A DNA stretch of 6,721 nt from an uncultured Gammaproteobacteria bacterium. GTDB lineage: Bacteria > Pseudomonadota > Gammaproteobacteria > CAJQNE01. Shown in pieces: positions 1 to 5,794 of this stretch. The notes beneath the pieces are model-generated. The model ran no database searches and had not been told where the DNA came from. It saw only the letters and a list, made by a program, of their open reading frames with translations. Each line of letters opens with the position of its first letter. Within the stretch, counting starts at the first letter, position 1. The stretch lies in assembly GCA_905479545.1 (NCBI GenBank), contig CAJQNE010000089.1:1-6721 (forward strand). Direction: 5' to 3'. A program made the position numbers and the translations under genes.

Positions 1-307
1 ATTTAGCTGGCCGCTTCGGGACGCTATGCGTCGTATTGAACAAGAGGGTAGTGGCGTAGTGGTCGTGCTGCGCAAGCCGCAAAGCCCGCGTGATTTAGTC
101 CACAAAGTGCATGAGTTGTTTATTCAGGGTGAGCCCGAACAGCGAGCCAGTGACGGCGAAGAAAGTACCGTTTTGCGGACGTATGGAGTAGGTGCCCAAA
201 TTCTCACTGACCTGGGTGTGCAAAAAATGCGGGTGTTGAGCGCTCCGAAAAAACTTCAGGGTATATCTGGCTTCGGGCTGGAGGTGGTTGAGTACGTCCA
301 CCCATAA
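1..307 (+). CDS. ribBA: RibB-type protein, C-terminal part: degenerate GTP cyclohydrolase II-like (RibX) domain
   Basis: This is the 3' end of a gene whose start lies before the window. The reading frame is open from base 2 (first visible residues FSWPLRDAMRR), so the ATG at 26 is internal. The 101 visible residues match the C-terminal half of bifunctional RibBA proteins, ending with the typical RTYGVGAQIL, LGVQKMRVLSAPKK and GFGLEVVEYV segments. In true GTP cyclohydrolase II a catalytic stretch of the type RQEGRGIGL follows the helix; here the equivalent place reads LRKPQSPRDLVHKV, so the domain is very probably not an active cyclohydrolase. Such RibB proteins with a dead RibA-like tail are known in proteobacteria, with a separate ribA elsewhere. 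The unseen N-terminal half should be 3,4-dihydroxy-2-butanone 4-phosphate synthase, which supplies the four-carbon substrate used by RibH just downstream. The zinc-binding cysteines cannot be judged because that part is mostly outside the window. Symbol follows common annotation; ribB or ribBX would be more accurate. Confidence 0.88.
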   Translation, partial: FSWPLRDAMRRIEQEGSGVVVVLRKPQSPRDLVHKVHELFIQGEPEQRASDGEESTVLRTYGVGAQILTDLGVQKMRVLSAPKKLQGISGFGLEVVEYVHP

Positions 308-325
308 GCGGTGTGCAAACGCCGC
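308..325 (+). other. GNRA-tetraloop hairpin directly after the ribBA stop
   Basis: Bases 308-314 (GCGGTGT) pair with 319-325 (ACGCCGC) through seven pairs, one of them G-U, closing a GCAA loop. It starts at the first base after the TAA stop. No T-run follows, so it is not a classical intrinsic terminator. It could protect or delimit the 3' end of the upstream message, or be a processing point between ribBA and ribH. Function is inferred only from position and shape. Confidence 0.4.
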
Positions 326-352
326 GCGCGAGCACCGTGTTGAATTACCGCG

Positions 353-358
353 TAGAAT
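353..358 (+). promoter_or_regulatory. Possible -10 element upstream of ribH
   Basis: TAGAAT matches the sigma-70 -10 consensus at five of six positions and lies 68 bases before the ribH start. No -35 hexamer is found at a normal 16-18 base distance; the TTGAAT at 340-345 is only 7 bases away. This is therefore a weak candidate for an internal promoter of ribH-nusB. The 119-base gap after ribBA leaves room for one. Confidence 0.2.
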
Positions 359-426
359 GCGCGCCATTCAAGCTCTCCACCCAACCATTCTATTAACGTA
401 ATTTAATCAATAGCTTCGGACATTTT

Positions 427-897
427 ATGAACACCATTGAAGGCAATTTGGTAGCCGGTAACGCTAAATTCGCATTAGTTGCCGGTCGCTTTAACGACTT
501 TATTGTCAATAACCTCGTTGAAGGTGCCATTGACACCATCGTTCGTCATGGCGGCAATCGTGACAATATTGACCTGATTAAAGTGCCGGGCGCCTATGAA
601 ATGCCGGTAGCGGTAAAAAAGGTCGCCAGTCTTGAAAAGTACGATGCGATAATTTGCCTCGGTGCGGTTATTCGCGGTGGTACTCCGCATTTTGAATTCG
701 TTGCCGGCGAATGCGTAAAGGGTATTGCCACCATTGCGACGCAAACCGGACTGCCAATCACCTTTGGCGTGCTAACTGTCGATACCATCGAGCAAGCCAT
801 TGAGCGTGCCGGCACCAAAGCAGGCAACAAGGGCGGCGAAGCCGCAGCCGCAGCGATTGAGATGGTTAACCTACTCAATGCTATTGATGCCGCATGA
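427..897 (+). CDS. ribH: 6,7-dimethyl-8-ribityllumazine synthase
   Basis: RibH condenses 5-amino-6-ribitylamino-uracil with 3,4-dihydroxy-2-butanone 4-phosphate to give lumazine, the direct precursor of riboflavin, in the cytoplasm. The protein has 156 residues, the normal length. All family landmarks are visible: F22-N23 of the FN motif that stacks on the pyrimidine, VPGAYEMP at 53-60, GAVIRGGTPHFEFV at 79-92 with the catalytic His88, FGVLT at 113-117, and RAGTKAGNKGGEAA at 127-140, which contributes to phosphate binding and subunit contacts. The ATG at 427 is the only start that keeps the whole fold; a weak GGA Shine-Dalgarno sits at 418-420. The gene follows ribBA, which makes one of its substrates, after a 119-base gap, and its stop overlaps the nusB start by four bases. 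The quaternary form (pentamer or 60-mer capsid) cannot be told from sequence. Confidence 0.97.
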   Translation: MNTIEGNLVAGNAKFALVAGRFNDFIVNNLVEGAIDTIVRHGGNRDNIDLIKVPGAYEMPVAVKKVASLEKYDAIICLGAVIRGGTPHFEFVAGECVKGIATIATQTGLPITFGVLTVDTIEQAIERAGTKAGNKGGEAAAAAIEMVNLLNAIDAA

Positions 898-1412
898 TTG
901 ACCCTTTTGGCGATAGGCCCGAAAATCCTCCGGAGCCGACTCCGAAGCCCGCCGCTGCAAAGCCGCTGCAAAAGCAGCAAATGGTCGCGATGCGTAGTCG
1001 CGCCCGTCGCTTGGCATTGCAGGCGCTTTATCAGTGGCAAATTTCTGACCATGGCACGGCTGAGCTTTTGAACCAGTTCGCGGCTGACCCGGCGATGAAA
1101 AAAGCCGACACTGAGTATTTTCGTGAACTATTGACGGCAGTATTGAAAAAAGCAGCAGAGTATCAGGCGCTGATAACGCCATTGCTGGACCGTGAATGGC
1201 TGCAGTTGGATCCGATTGAGCGCTCGGTGCTCTATATTGGTGCTTTTGAGCTGAAAGATCGTCCCGACCTGCCTTTTAAGGTTGTCATTAACGAGGGTGT
1301 GAAGCTCGCTGCTGAATTTGGCGGTACCGATAGCCACAACTACATCAACGGAGTGCTCGATAAGCTGGCCCGCGAGTTGCGGCCACAAGAGCTAAAAATG
1401 CACACTTTGTAG
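894..1412 (+). CDS. nusB: Transcription antitermination factor NusB
   Basis: NusB is a small all-helical RNA-binding protein that joins NusE (ribosomal protein S10) on boxA RNA to promote antitermination in rRNA operons. The core is clear: RSRARRLALQALYQWQIS at about 34-51, the basic RNA-binding start of helix 1, and VVINEGVKLAAEFGGTDSHNYINGVLDKLARE at about 131-162, the signature C-terminal helices. The first ATG (894) overlaps the ribH stop as ATGA, pointing to translational coupling, and gives 172 residues, about 30 more than E. coli NusB. The extra N-terminus is rich in Pro, Ala, Glu and Lys and looks disordered; similar extensions occur in Pseudomonas NusB. A start at Met30 (981) or Met33 (990) would give the compact form, but no good ribosome binding site precedes them. 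The ribH-nusB pairing is standard in proteobacteria; the usual next gene thiL is absent. Confidence 0.95.
   Translation: MIDPFGDRPENPPEPTPKPAAAKPLQKQQMVAMRSRARRLALQALYQWQISDHGTAELLNQFAADPAMKKADTEYFRELLTAVLKKAAEYQALITPLLDREWLQLDPIERSVLYIGAFELKDRPDLPFKVVINEGVKLAAEFGGTDSHNYINGVLDKLARELRPQELKMHTL
951..978 (+). repeat. 11-bp tandem repeat plus small hairpin inside the nusB 5' region
   Basis: GCCGCTGCAAA occurs twice head to tail, at 951-961 and 962-972. The second copy also forms a five-pair hairpin, GCTGC (965-969) with GCAGC (974-978) around an AAAA loop, ending just before the internal ATG at 981. The repeat unit is not a multiple of three, so the two copies are read in different frames within the low-complexity segment of NusB. 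A second five-pair hairpin, CGGAG-CCGA-CTCCG, lies at 931-944. Confidence 0.6.
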
Positions 1413-1428
1413 TATTTTTTTTGCAGTT

Positions 1429-1455
1429 ACTCGCCGCAGGTTCACGTAGGTGAGT
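1429..1455 (+). other. Weak hairpin between nusB and the aminotransferase gene
   Basis: ACTCGCC (1429-1435) can pair with GGTGAGT (1449-1455) through seven pairs, one G-U, around a 13-base loop. The eight-base T-run in this gap (1415-1422) comes before the hairpin instead of after it, and the bases after it are ATAAATTATTAA, so it is not a convincing terminator in the + direction. An AT-rich -10-like TATAAA at 1456-1461 has no matching -35. The gap gives no clear answer on whether the next gene is read from the rib-nusB message. Confidence 0.25.
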
Positions 1456-1501
1456 TATAAATTATTAAGCCTTTCCGATTACGACACCAAGAAAACTGAC
1501 T

Positions 1502-2635
1502 ATGAATATGCAAGTTTCTTCATTCATCCCGCCTGTACGCACGCTTATGGGGCCTGGCCCATCCGATGTTTCTGACCGCGTATTGCAGGCGTTGGCCCGG
1601 CCTACTGTTGGCCATCTGGACCCGACGTTTATCGGCTTGATGGACGAAATTAAACAGTTGTTGCAATACAGCTTCCAAACCCAAAATGCCTTGACACTAC
1701 CTGTCTCAGCACCGGGTTCTGCAGGCATGGAAACTGCGTTTGTAAACCTTATAGAGCCTGGTGATACGGTAGTGGTTTGTCAGAACGGCGTGTTTGGTGG
1801 CCGGATGGCTGAGAACGTCAAACGCATCGGTGCAAAATTAGTTCTTGTTGAGGATGATTGGGGTCAGCCTGTTAGTCCGCAGAAGCTCGAAGACGCGCTG
1901 AAGGCCAATCCCGATGCGTCAGTTGTTGCTTTTGTTCACGCTGAAACCTCAACCGGTGCACGCTCTGATGCCGCGACGTTGTGTAATTTAGCGGCTCAGT
2001 ACGATTGTCTCAGTATTGTTGATGCAGTGACTTCACTCGCCGGTAGTGAGCTCCGGGTTGATGATTGGGGTATTGATGCAATTTATTCCGGAACGCAAAA
2101 ATGCTTGTCCTGTGTGCCGGGTATTTCGCCGGTAAGCTTTAGTGACAAAGCCATTACCAGAATTCGTGCCCGCAAAATGCCGGTGCAAAGCTGGTTCCTT
2201 GATTTGAACCTGGTGCTTGCCTACTGGGACGATACCTCTGCCAAACGTGCCTACCACCACACGGCTCCGGTTAACTCATTGTATGCCTTGCACGAGTCGC
2301 TGCTGGTTGTAAAAGAAGAGGGGCTTGAAAATTCCTGGGCTCGGCATAAGGCGAATCATTTGAAGCTAAAAGACGGACTGGAAAGTCTGGGAATTGAGTT
2401 TTTAGTGGATGAGGATTATCGCTTGCCACAGCTAAACGCGGTGAAATTACCTGCTGGCATGACTGCTGACCAAGAGGCGACTGTGCGTGGCCGTTTGCTC
2501 AATGAGCACGGCCTTGAAATCGGAGCCGGTCTTGGTCCGTTTGCAGGGAAAATCTGGCGTATTGGTCTGATGGGTCACGCCAGCAGTGAGGCGAATGTCG
2601 AAAAATGCATTTCGGCATTAAATGACGTTTTGTAA
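1502..2635 (+). CDS. Class V PLP aminotransferase, alanine/serine-glyoxylate type
   Basis: A fold-type I, class V aminotransferase of 377 residues, complete and close in layout to vertebrate AGXT. It probably transfers an amino group between alanine or serine and glyoxylate (or pyruvate), making glycine. Visible landmarks: GPGPSD at 17-22, the phosphate-binding SAPGSAGMETA at 69-79, the cofactor-facing GVFGGR at 96-101, the PLP-ring aspartate D174 in IVDAVTSLAG, the Schiff-base lysine K200 in SGTQKCLS, the YHHTAPVNSLYALHESL stretch at 251-267, and R353 in RIGLMG, which corresponds to the substrate-carboxylate arginine of AGXT. Where mammalian AGXT has Trp stacking on the cofactor, this protein has F98. 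No targeting signal is seen, as expected for a cytosolic bacterial enzyme. The ATG at 1502 lacks a strong ribosome binding site; Met3 (1508) is an alternative. It sits 89 bases after nusB and is followed by a strong terminator. The amino donor cannot be settled from sequence, so no symbol is given. Confidence 0.9.
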   Translation: MNMQVSSFIPPVRTLMGPGPSDVSDRVLQALARPTVGHLDPTFIGLMDEIKQLLQYSFQTQNALTLPVSAPGSAGMETAFVNLIEPGDTVVVCQNGVFGGRMAENVKRIGAKLVLVEDDWGQPVSPQKLEDALKANPDASVVAFVHAETSTGARSDAATLCNLAAQYDCLSIVDAVTSLAGSELRVDDWGIDAIYSGTQKCLSCVPGISPVSFSDKAITRIRARKMPVQSWFLDLNLVLAYWDDTSAKRAYHHTAPVNSLYALHESLLVVKEEGLENSWARHKANHLKLKDGLESLGIEFLVDEDYRLPQLNAVKLPAGMTADQEATVRGRLLNEHGLEIGAGLGPFAGKIWRIGLMGHASSEANVEKCISALNDVL

Positions 2636-2656
2636 ATTAGCACCTGAGTCAGATAG

Positions 2657-2692
2657 AACCGCCGACTGCTTGGTTGCTTCGGCGGTTTTTTA
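2657..2692 (+). terminator. Rho-independent terminator after the aminotransferase gene
   Basis: AACCGCCGA (2657-2665) pairs perfectly with TCGGCGGTT (2679-2687), nine pairs with a GC-rich core, around a 13-base loop, and runs directly into six consecutive T (2686-2691). It starts 21 bases after the stop codon. This is the clearest regulatory element in the window and separates the rib-nusB-aminotransferase block from gyrA. Confidence 0.9.
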
Positions 2693-2889
2693 TTCGATCG
2701 ATTGCGCGCATTTTGTGCTGTTAAACACGCCGCATGAAACGGCCTTATTGTGCGGTGGGTCGGGGCGGTTAGTTTGTCAATTCACCGCCATATAAGTAAC
2801 TAATTCTGCAGGTAAATAAATTGTTTGCGCAGTGTGGCCGGCGAATCAAAGTTGTCGATGCCTAAACTCGCAAAACACCCCTTGTCGTG

Positions 2890-2898
2890 TGCTAATAT
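2890..2898 (+). promoter_or_regulatory. Candidate extended -10 promoter for gyrA
   Basis: TGC followed by TAATAT (2893-2898) forms an extended -10 element, five of six to consensus, with the TG one base before the hexamer. No good -35 is present 16-18 bases upstream, which extended -10 promoters can tolerate. Transcription would start near 2905 and give a leader of about 140 bases. Promoters of this weak-spacing kind would fit a supercoiling-responsive gyrase gene, but that is inference. Confidence 0.35.
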
Positions 2899-3006
2899 CA
2901 CGAGCTTGTTCAGTGCCTGAGAAACTGCAGTCCGGCGTTTATGCTGGGGCCTTGGTGGGGAAGCCAAAGTTGCAGAAATTCAATGGATAAGCTGACGGGT
3001 TAAAGC

Positions 3007-3028
3007 AGTCTTTGTCTCCCGAAAGGCT
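3007..3028 (+). other. Leader hairpin next to the gyrA ribosome binding site
   Basis: AGTCTTT (3007-3013) pairs with AAAGGCT (3022-3028), seven pairs with one G-U, around the 8-base loop GTCTCCCG. It ends four bases before the Shine-Dalgarno AAAGGA at 3032-3037. It leaves the binding site itself unpaired, so it might keep the site open or serve as a protein or RNA contact point; no function can be assigned from sequence alone. Confidence 0.35.
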
Positions 3029-3031
3029 CTT

Positions 3032-3037
3032 AAAGGA
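3032..3037 (+). promoter_or_regulatory. Ribosome binding site that fixes the TTG start of gyrA
   Basis: AAAGGA lies nine bases before the TTG at 3047. The TTG start gives the N-terminus MADFAKELVPI, which aligns residue for residue with E. coli GyrA (MSDLAREITPV), so numbering is identical through the catalytic tyrosine at 122. The next in-frame ATG would remove conserved residues. Confidence 0.75.
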
Positions 3038-3046
3038 TAACCAGCC

Positions 3047-5728
3047 TTGGCTGATTTCGCTAAAGAATTAGTACCGATTAGTCTCGAAGACGAGATGCGC
3101 AAGTCATACCTTGATTACGCCATGAGTGTAATCGTAGGTCGCGCCTTGCCCGATGTGCGCGATGGCCTGAAGCCGGTGCACCGCCGGGTGCTCTACGCGA
3201 TGCACGTTCTCAGCAACGACTGGAACAAGCCCTATAAGAAGTCGGCCCGTGTGGTCGGTGACGTTATTGGTAAATACCACCCGCACGGCGACACCGCCGT
3301 GTACGACACCATCGTTCGTATGGCTCAGCCGTTTTCGCTGCGTTACATGCTTATTGACGGCCAGGGTAACTTTGGCTCCGTAGATGGTGATTCACCGGCT
3401 GCGATGCGTTACACCGAAGTCCGCATGTCAAAGATCGCCCACGAGTTGCTGGCAGATCTCGAAAAAGAGACCGTCGACTTTACCGCTAACTACGATGAAT
3501 CTGAGCACGAGCCCTCGGTACTGCCGGCAAAAATACCTAACCTGTTGGTGAACGGCTCTGCCGGTATCGCGGTAGGTATGGCGACGAATATTCCGCCGCA
3601 TAACCTTACTGAAGTTATTAACGCTTGTTTGGCGTTAATTGATGACCCTGATATCAGTATCGAAGGGCTAATGGAGCATGTCCCTGGTCCGGACTTTCCC
3701 ACGGCCGGTACGATTAGCGGTGCTCGTGGTATTCGCGATGCCTACCAAACGGGGCGCGGTAAAATTTATGTTCGCGCCCGTTCTGAATTTGAAGGTGACG
3801 AAAACAAGCCGGTAATCGTCGTTAAAGAGCTGCCTTATCAAGTCAACAAGGCACGTTTGCTAGAAAAAATGGCTGAATTGGTTCGCGATAAGCGGCTGGA
3901 AGGCATCTCGGGCCTGCGCGACGAGTCGGACAAAGACGGCATGCGTATGGTAATTGAGCTGAAGCGCGGTGAACTACCGGACGTGGTGCTCAATAACCTT
4001 TACAAGCACACTCAAATGCAGGTGGTGTTTGGCATTAACACCGTGGCGTTGGTGGACGGCCAGCCACGCACGCTGAATCTCAAAGAGCTGCTCGACGCAT
4101 TTCTACGGCATCGTCGTGAGGTAGTGACTCGGCGAACGATTTTTGATCTGAAAAAAGCTCGTGAACGTGCTCACGTATTGGAAGGCCTGACCGTTGCGCT
4201 AACCAATATTGATGAAGTCATCGAACTTATAAAAGCGGCGCCCAGCCCGGCAGATGCAAAAGCTGGCTTATTGGCGAAACCTTGGGCTTCTGGCCAAATT
4301 AAGGATATGTTGCAGCGTGCTGGTGCGGAGAGCTCCCGCCCCGCCACGTTGGAAGCCGAATATGGCTTGCATGAAGACGGCTACCACCTGTCGCCGGCGC
4401 AGGCTCAGGCAATTCTGGAATTACGCCTGCATCGCCTCACCGGGCTGGAACAGGACAAGATTATTTCCGAGTACACGGAAATTCTTGAGCGCATTGCTGA
4501 TCTACTCGAAATTCTCGAAAACCCCGAGCGTTTGCTGCAGGTTATCCGTGATGAGTTAGCCGCCGTTCAGGATCAGTTTGGCGACGAGCGTCGGACGGTT
4601 ATCGTTGAAGTTCATGATGACCTGACTGACGAAGACCTAATTCCAGACGAGCCGATGGTAGTGACGCTATCGCATGGCGGCTATATCAAGTCGCAACAAT
4701 TGGGCGACTACCAGGCACAGCGTCGTGGCGGCAAAGGCAAGAGCGCGACCAAGACTAAAGAAGAAGATTTTGTCGATCAGATGTTCGTAGCTTCCAGCCA
4801 CGACACGCTGTTGTGCTTCACTAACTTCGGTAAGTTATATTGGCTGAAGGTATATCGCTTGCCGCAGGCAGGTAGAGCGGCACGCGGTCGGCCGATTGTG
4901 AACCTGTTGCCGTTTGCTGAAGGTGAGCGCATTACTACAACGTTGCCCGTTCGTGAATACCCTGAAGATAAATATATCTTTATGGCAACCCGCAACGGTA
5001 CCGTGAAAAAAGTCTCACTAGACAAGTTCTCGCGGCCATTAAAGAGCGGCATTATTGCCGTTGACTTACGCGGCGATAACGAGCTGGTTGGAGTTGAAAT
5101 TACCAACGGCGAGCAAGACGTGTTGTTGTTCGCCAGTAACGGCAAAGCGATGCGCTTTAATGAATCTGCTGTGCGGGGCATGGGCCGTACAGCGGCTGGT
5201 GTGCGTGGCATCAGGTTGGCGGACGATGAGAGTGTTGTTGGCCTTGTTGTCGACCACGGGGACGATATCCTGACGGTTACGGCTAATGGCTACGGTAAGC
5301 GTACCAAGATGGAAGAGTTTCCACAGAAAGGTCGTGGAGGTATGGGTGTTATCGGTATTCAGACTAGTGAGCGGAATGGCGCGTTAGTTGGTGCTATACC
5401 GGTTGCTGAAGCTGATGAAGTAATGCTCATTTCAGACGGTGGCACCTTGGTTCGTACTGAGGTAGTCGGTATTTCGTTGCTGGGTCGGAACACGCAGGGT
5501 GTTCGACTGATCCGGGTCTCCGAAAATGAGCAGCTGATTGGTGTAGAGCGGGTGATTGCTGAGGATGACGAAGAGCCGGAAGAGGGTGTGGTTGAAGGCG
5601 CCGGGATAGATGCTGATGCTGGCGAAACTAAAGCGGACGTATCAAGCGGTGACGCTGCTACCCATGATGGCAGCGCAGATCGAAATTCAGACAGCAATGA
5701 AGCAATAGAAGGTGACGATGAGGACTAG
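3047..5728 (+). CDS. gyrA: DNA gyrase subunit A
   Basis: GyrA is the breakage-reunion subunit of the A2B2 gyrase, which introduces negative supercoils using ATP hydrolysed by GyrB. The protein has 893 residues, slightly longer than E. coli (875). The catalytic Tyr122 follows Arg121 in AAMRYTE. The quinolone-determining region reads HPHGDTAVYD at 78-87, giving Thr83 and Asp87, the wild-type state in Pseudomonas. The winged-helix and tower domains, coiled-coil gate and LSPAQAQAILELRLHRLTGLE exit-gate segment are intact. The C-terminal beta-pinwheel begins with the GyrA box QRRGGKG at 558-564, which is required for DNA wrapping, and all six blade motifs can be followed to LLGRNTQGVRL near 811-821. 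A tail at about 838-893 is strongly acidic, 22 Asp/Glu out of 56 against one Lys and one Arg. Translation starts at TTG. It is transcribed after a strong upstream terminator, probably from its own promoter, and serC follows after 66 bases. Confidence 0.99.
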   Translation: MADFAKELVPISLEDEMRKSYLDYAMSVIVGRALPDVRDGLKPVHRRVLYAMHVLSNDWNKPYKKSARVVGDVIGKYHPHGDTAVYDTIVRMAQPFSLRYMLIDGQGNFGSVDGDSPAAMRYTEVRMSKIAHELLADLEKETVDFTANYDESEHEPSVLPAKIPNLLVNGSAGIAVGMATNIPPHNLTEVINACLALIDDPDISIEGLMEHVPGPDFPTAGTISGARGIRDAYQTGRGKIYVRARSEFEGDENKPVIVVKELPYQVNKARLLEKMAELVRDKRLEGISGLRDESDKDGMRMVIELKRGELPDVVLNNLYKHTQMQVVFGINTVALVDGQPRTLNLKELLDAFLRHRREVVTRRTIFDLKKARERAHVLEGLTVALTNIDEVIELIKAAPSPADAKAGLLAKPWASGQIKDMLQRAGAESSRPATLEAEYGLHEDGYHLSPAQAQAILELRLHRLTGLEQDKIISEYTEILERIADLLEILENPERLLQVIRDELAAVQDQFGDERRTVIVEVHDDLTDEDLIPDEPMVVTLSHGGYIKSQQLGDYQAQRRGGKGKSATKTKEEDFVDQMFVASSHDTLLCFTNFGKLYWLKVYRLPQAGRAARGRPIVNLLPFAEGERITTTLPVREYPEDKYIFMATRNGTVKKVSLDKFSRPLKSGIIAVDLRGDNELVGVEITNGEQDVLLFASNGKAMRFNESAVRGMGRTAAGVRGIRLADDESVVGLVVDHGDDILTVTANGYGKRTKMEEFPQKGRGGMGVIGIQTSERNGALVGAIPVAEADEVMLISDGGTLVRTEVVGISLLGRNTQGVRLIRVSENEQLIGVERVIAEDDEEPEEGVVEGAGIDADAGETKADVSSGDAATHDGSADRNSDSNEAIEGDDED

Positions 5729-5754
5729 CGTCTTCAGCAGTTACTAATTTTTCC

Positions 5755-5770
5755 GCGGCCGTTAGGCTGC
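5755..5770 (+). other. GC-rich hairpin between gyrA and serC
   Basis: GCGGCC (5755-5760) pairs with GGCTGC (5765-5770), six pairs with one G-U, closed by a GTTA tetraloop, and is followed by AAGTTTTATC. The T-run is short and begins three bases after the stem, so it could be a weak or partial terminator that lowers serC expression relative to gyrA, or an RNA-processing point. It lies 15 bases before the serC ribosome binding site. Confidence 0.35.
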
Positions 5771-5794
5771 AAGTTTTATCGATTGAGGAAACGC

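Larger units (their letters stand above)
2693..3046 (+). other. Intergenic region and leader before gyrA
   Basis: No convincing gene is seen on either strand. The region begins with two adjacent 8-bp palindromes, TCGATCGA (2694-2701) and TGCGCGCA (2703-2710). Hairpin A (2728-2757) has ten pairs, three of them G-U, around a 10-base loop. Hairpin B (2764-2789) pairs GGCGGT with ACCGCC around 14 bases. The right arm of A (GCGGTG, 2752-2757) is also perfectly complementary to CACCGC (2783-2788) in the right arm of B, so the two could exchange partners if transcribed. Further on lie a candidate promoter (2890-2898) and a hairpin beside the gyrA ribosome binding site (3007-3028). The small frames at 2859 and 2941 (20 codons each) lack ribosome binding sites. 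Confidence 0.5.

Noticed and set aside
367..396. TTCAAG with 18-base spacing to TATTAA as a ribH promoter
   Set aside because: The -35 matches consensus at only three positions; too weak to list.
594..1052. Long open frames on the minus strand across ribH-nusB and within gyrA
   Set aside because: They lie opposite clearly identified genes and their translations show no recognisable domain.
1395..1422. Terminator formed by the nusB 3' end and the T-run at 1415-1422
   Set aside because: Only a broken stem of three plus three pairs precedes the T-run, so intrinsic termination is unlikely.
2774..2796. TTGTCA and TATAAG as a promoter pair before gyrA
   Set aside because: The spacer is only 11 bases, too short for sigma-70; longer spacings give poor -10 matches.
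2859..2921. Small frame of 20 codons (MPKLAKHPLS...) in the pre-gyrA region
   Set aside because: No ribosome binding site precedes the ATG and it spans the candidate promoter; no recognisable peptide.
2941..3003. Possible leader peptide of 20 codons containing Trp-Trp upstream of gyrA
   Set aside because: No Shine-Dalgarno, no runs of regulatory codons linked to a terminator/antiterminator pair, and gyrA is not known to be controlled by such attenuation.
4254..4559. 101-codon open frame inside gyrA in another + frame
   Set aside because: gyrA is intact through this stretch with normal family sequence, so this is a chance frame and not a frameshift or nested gene.
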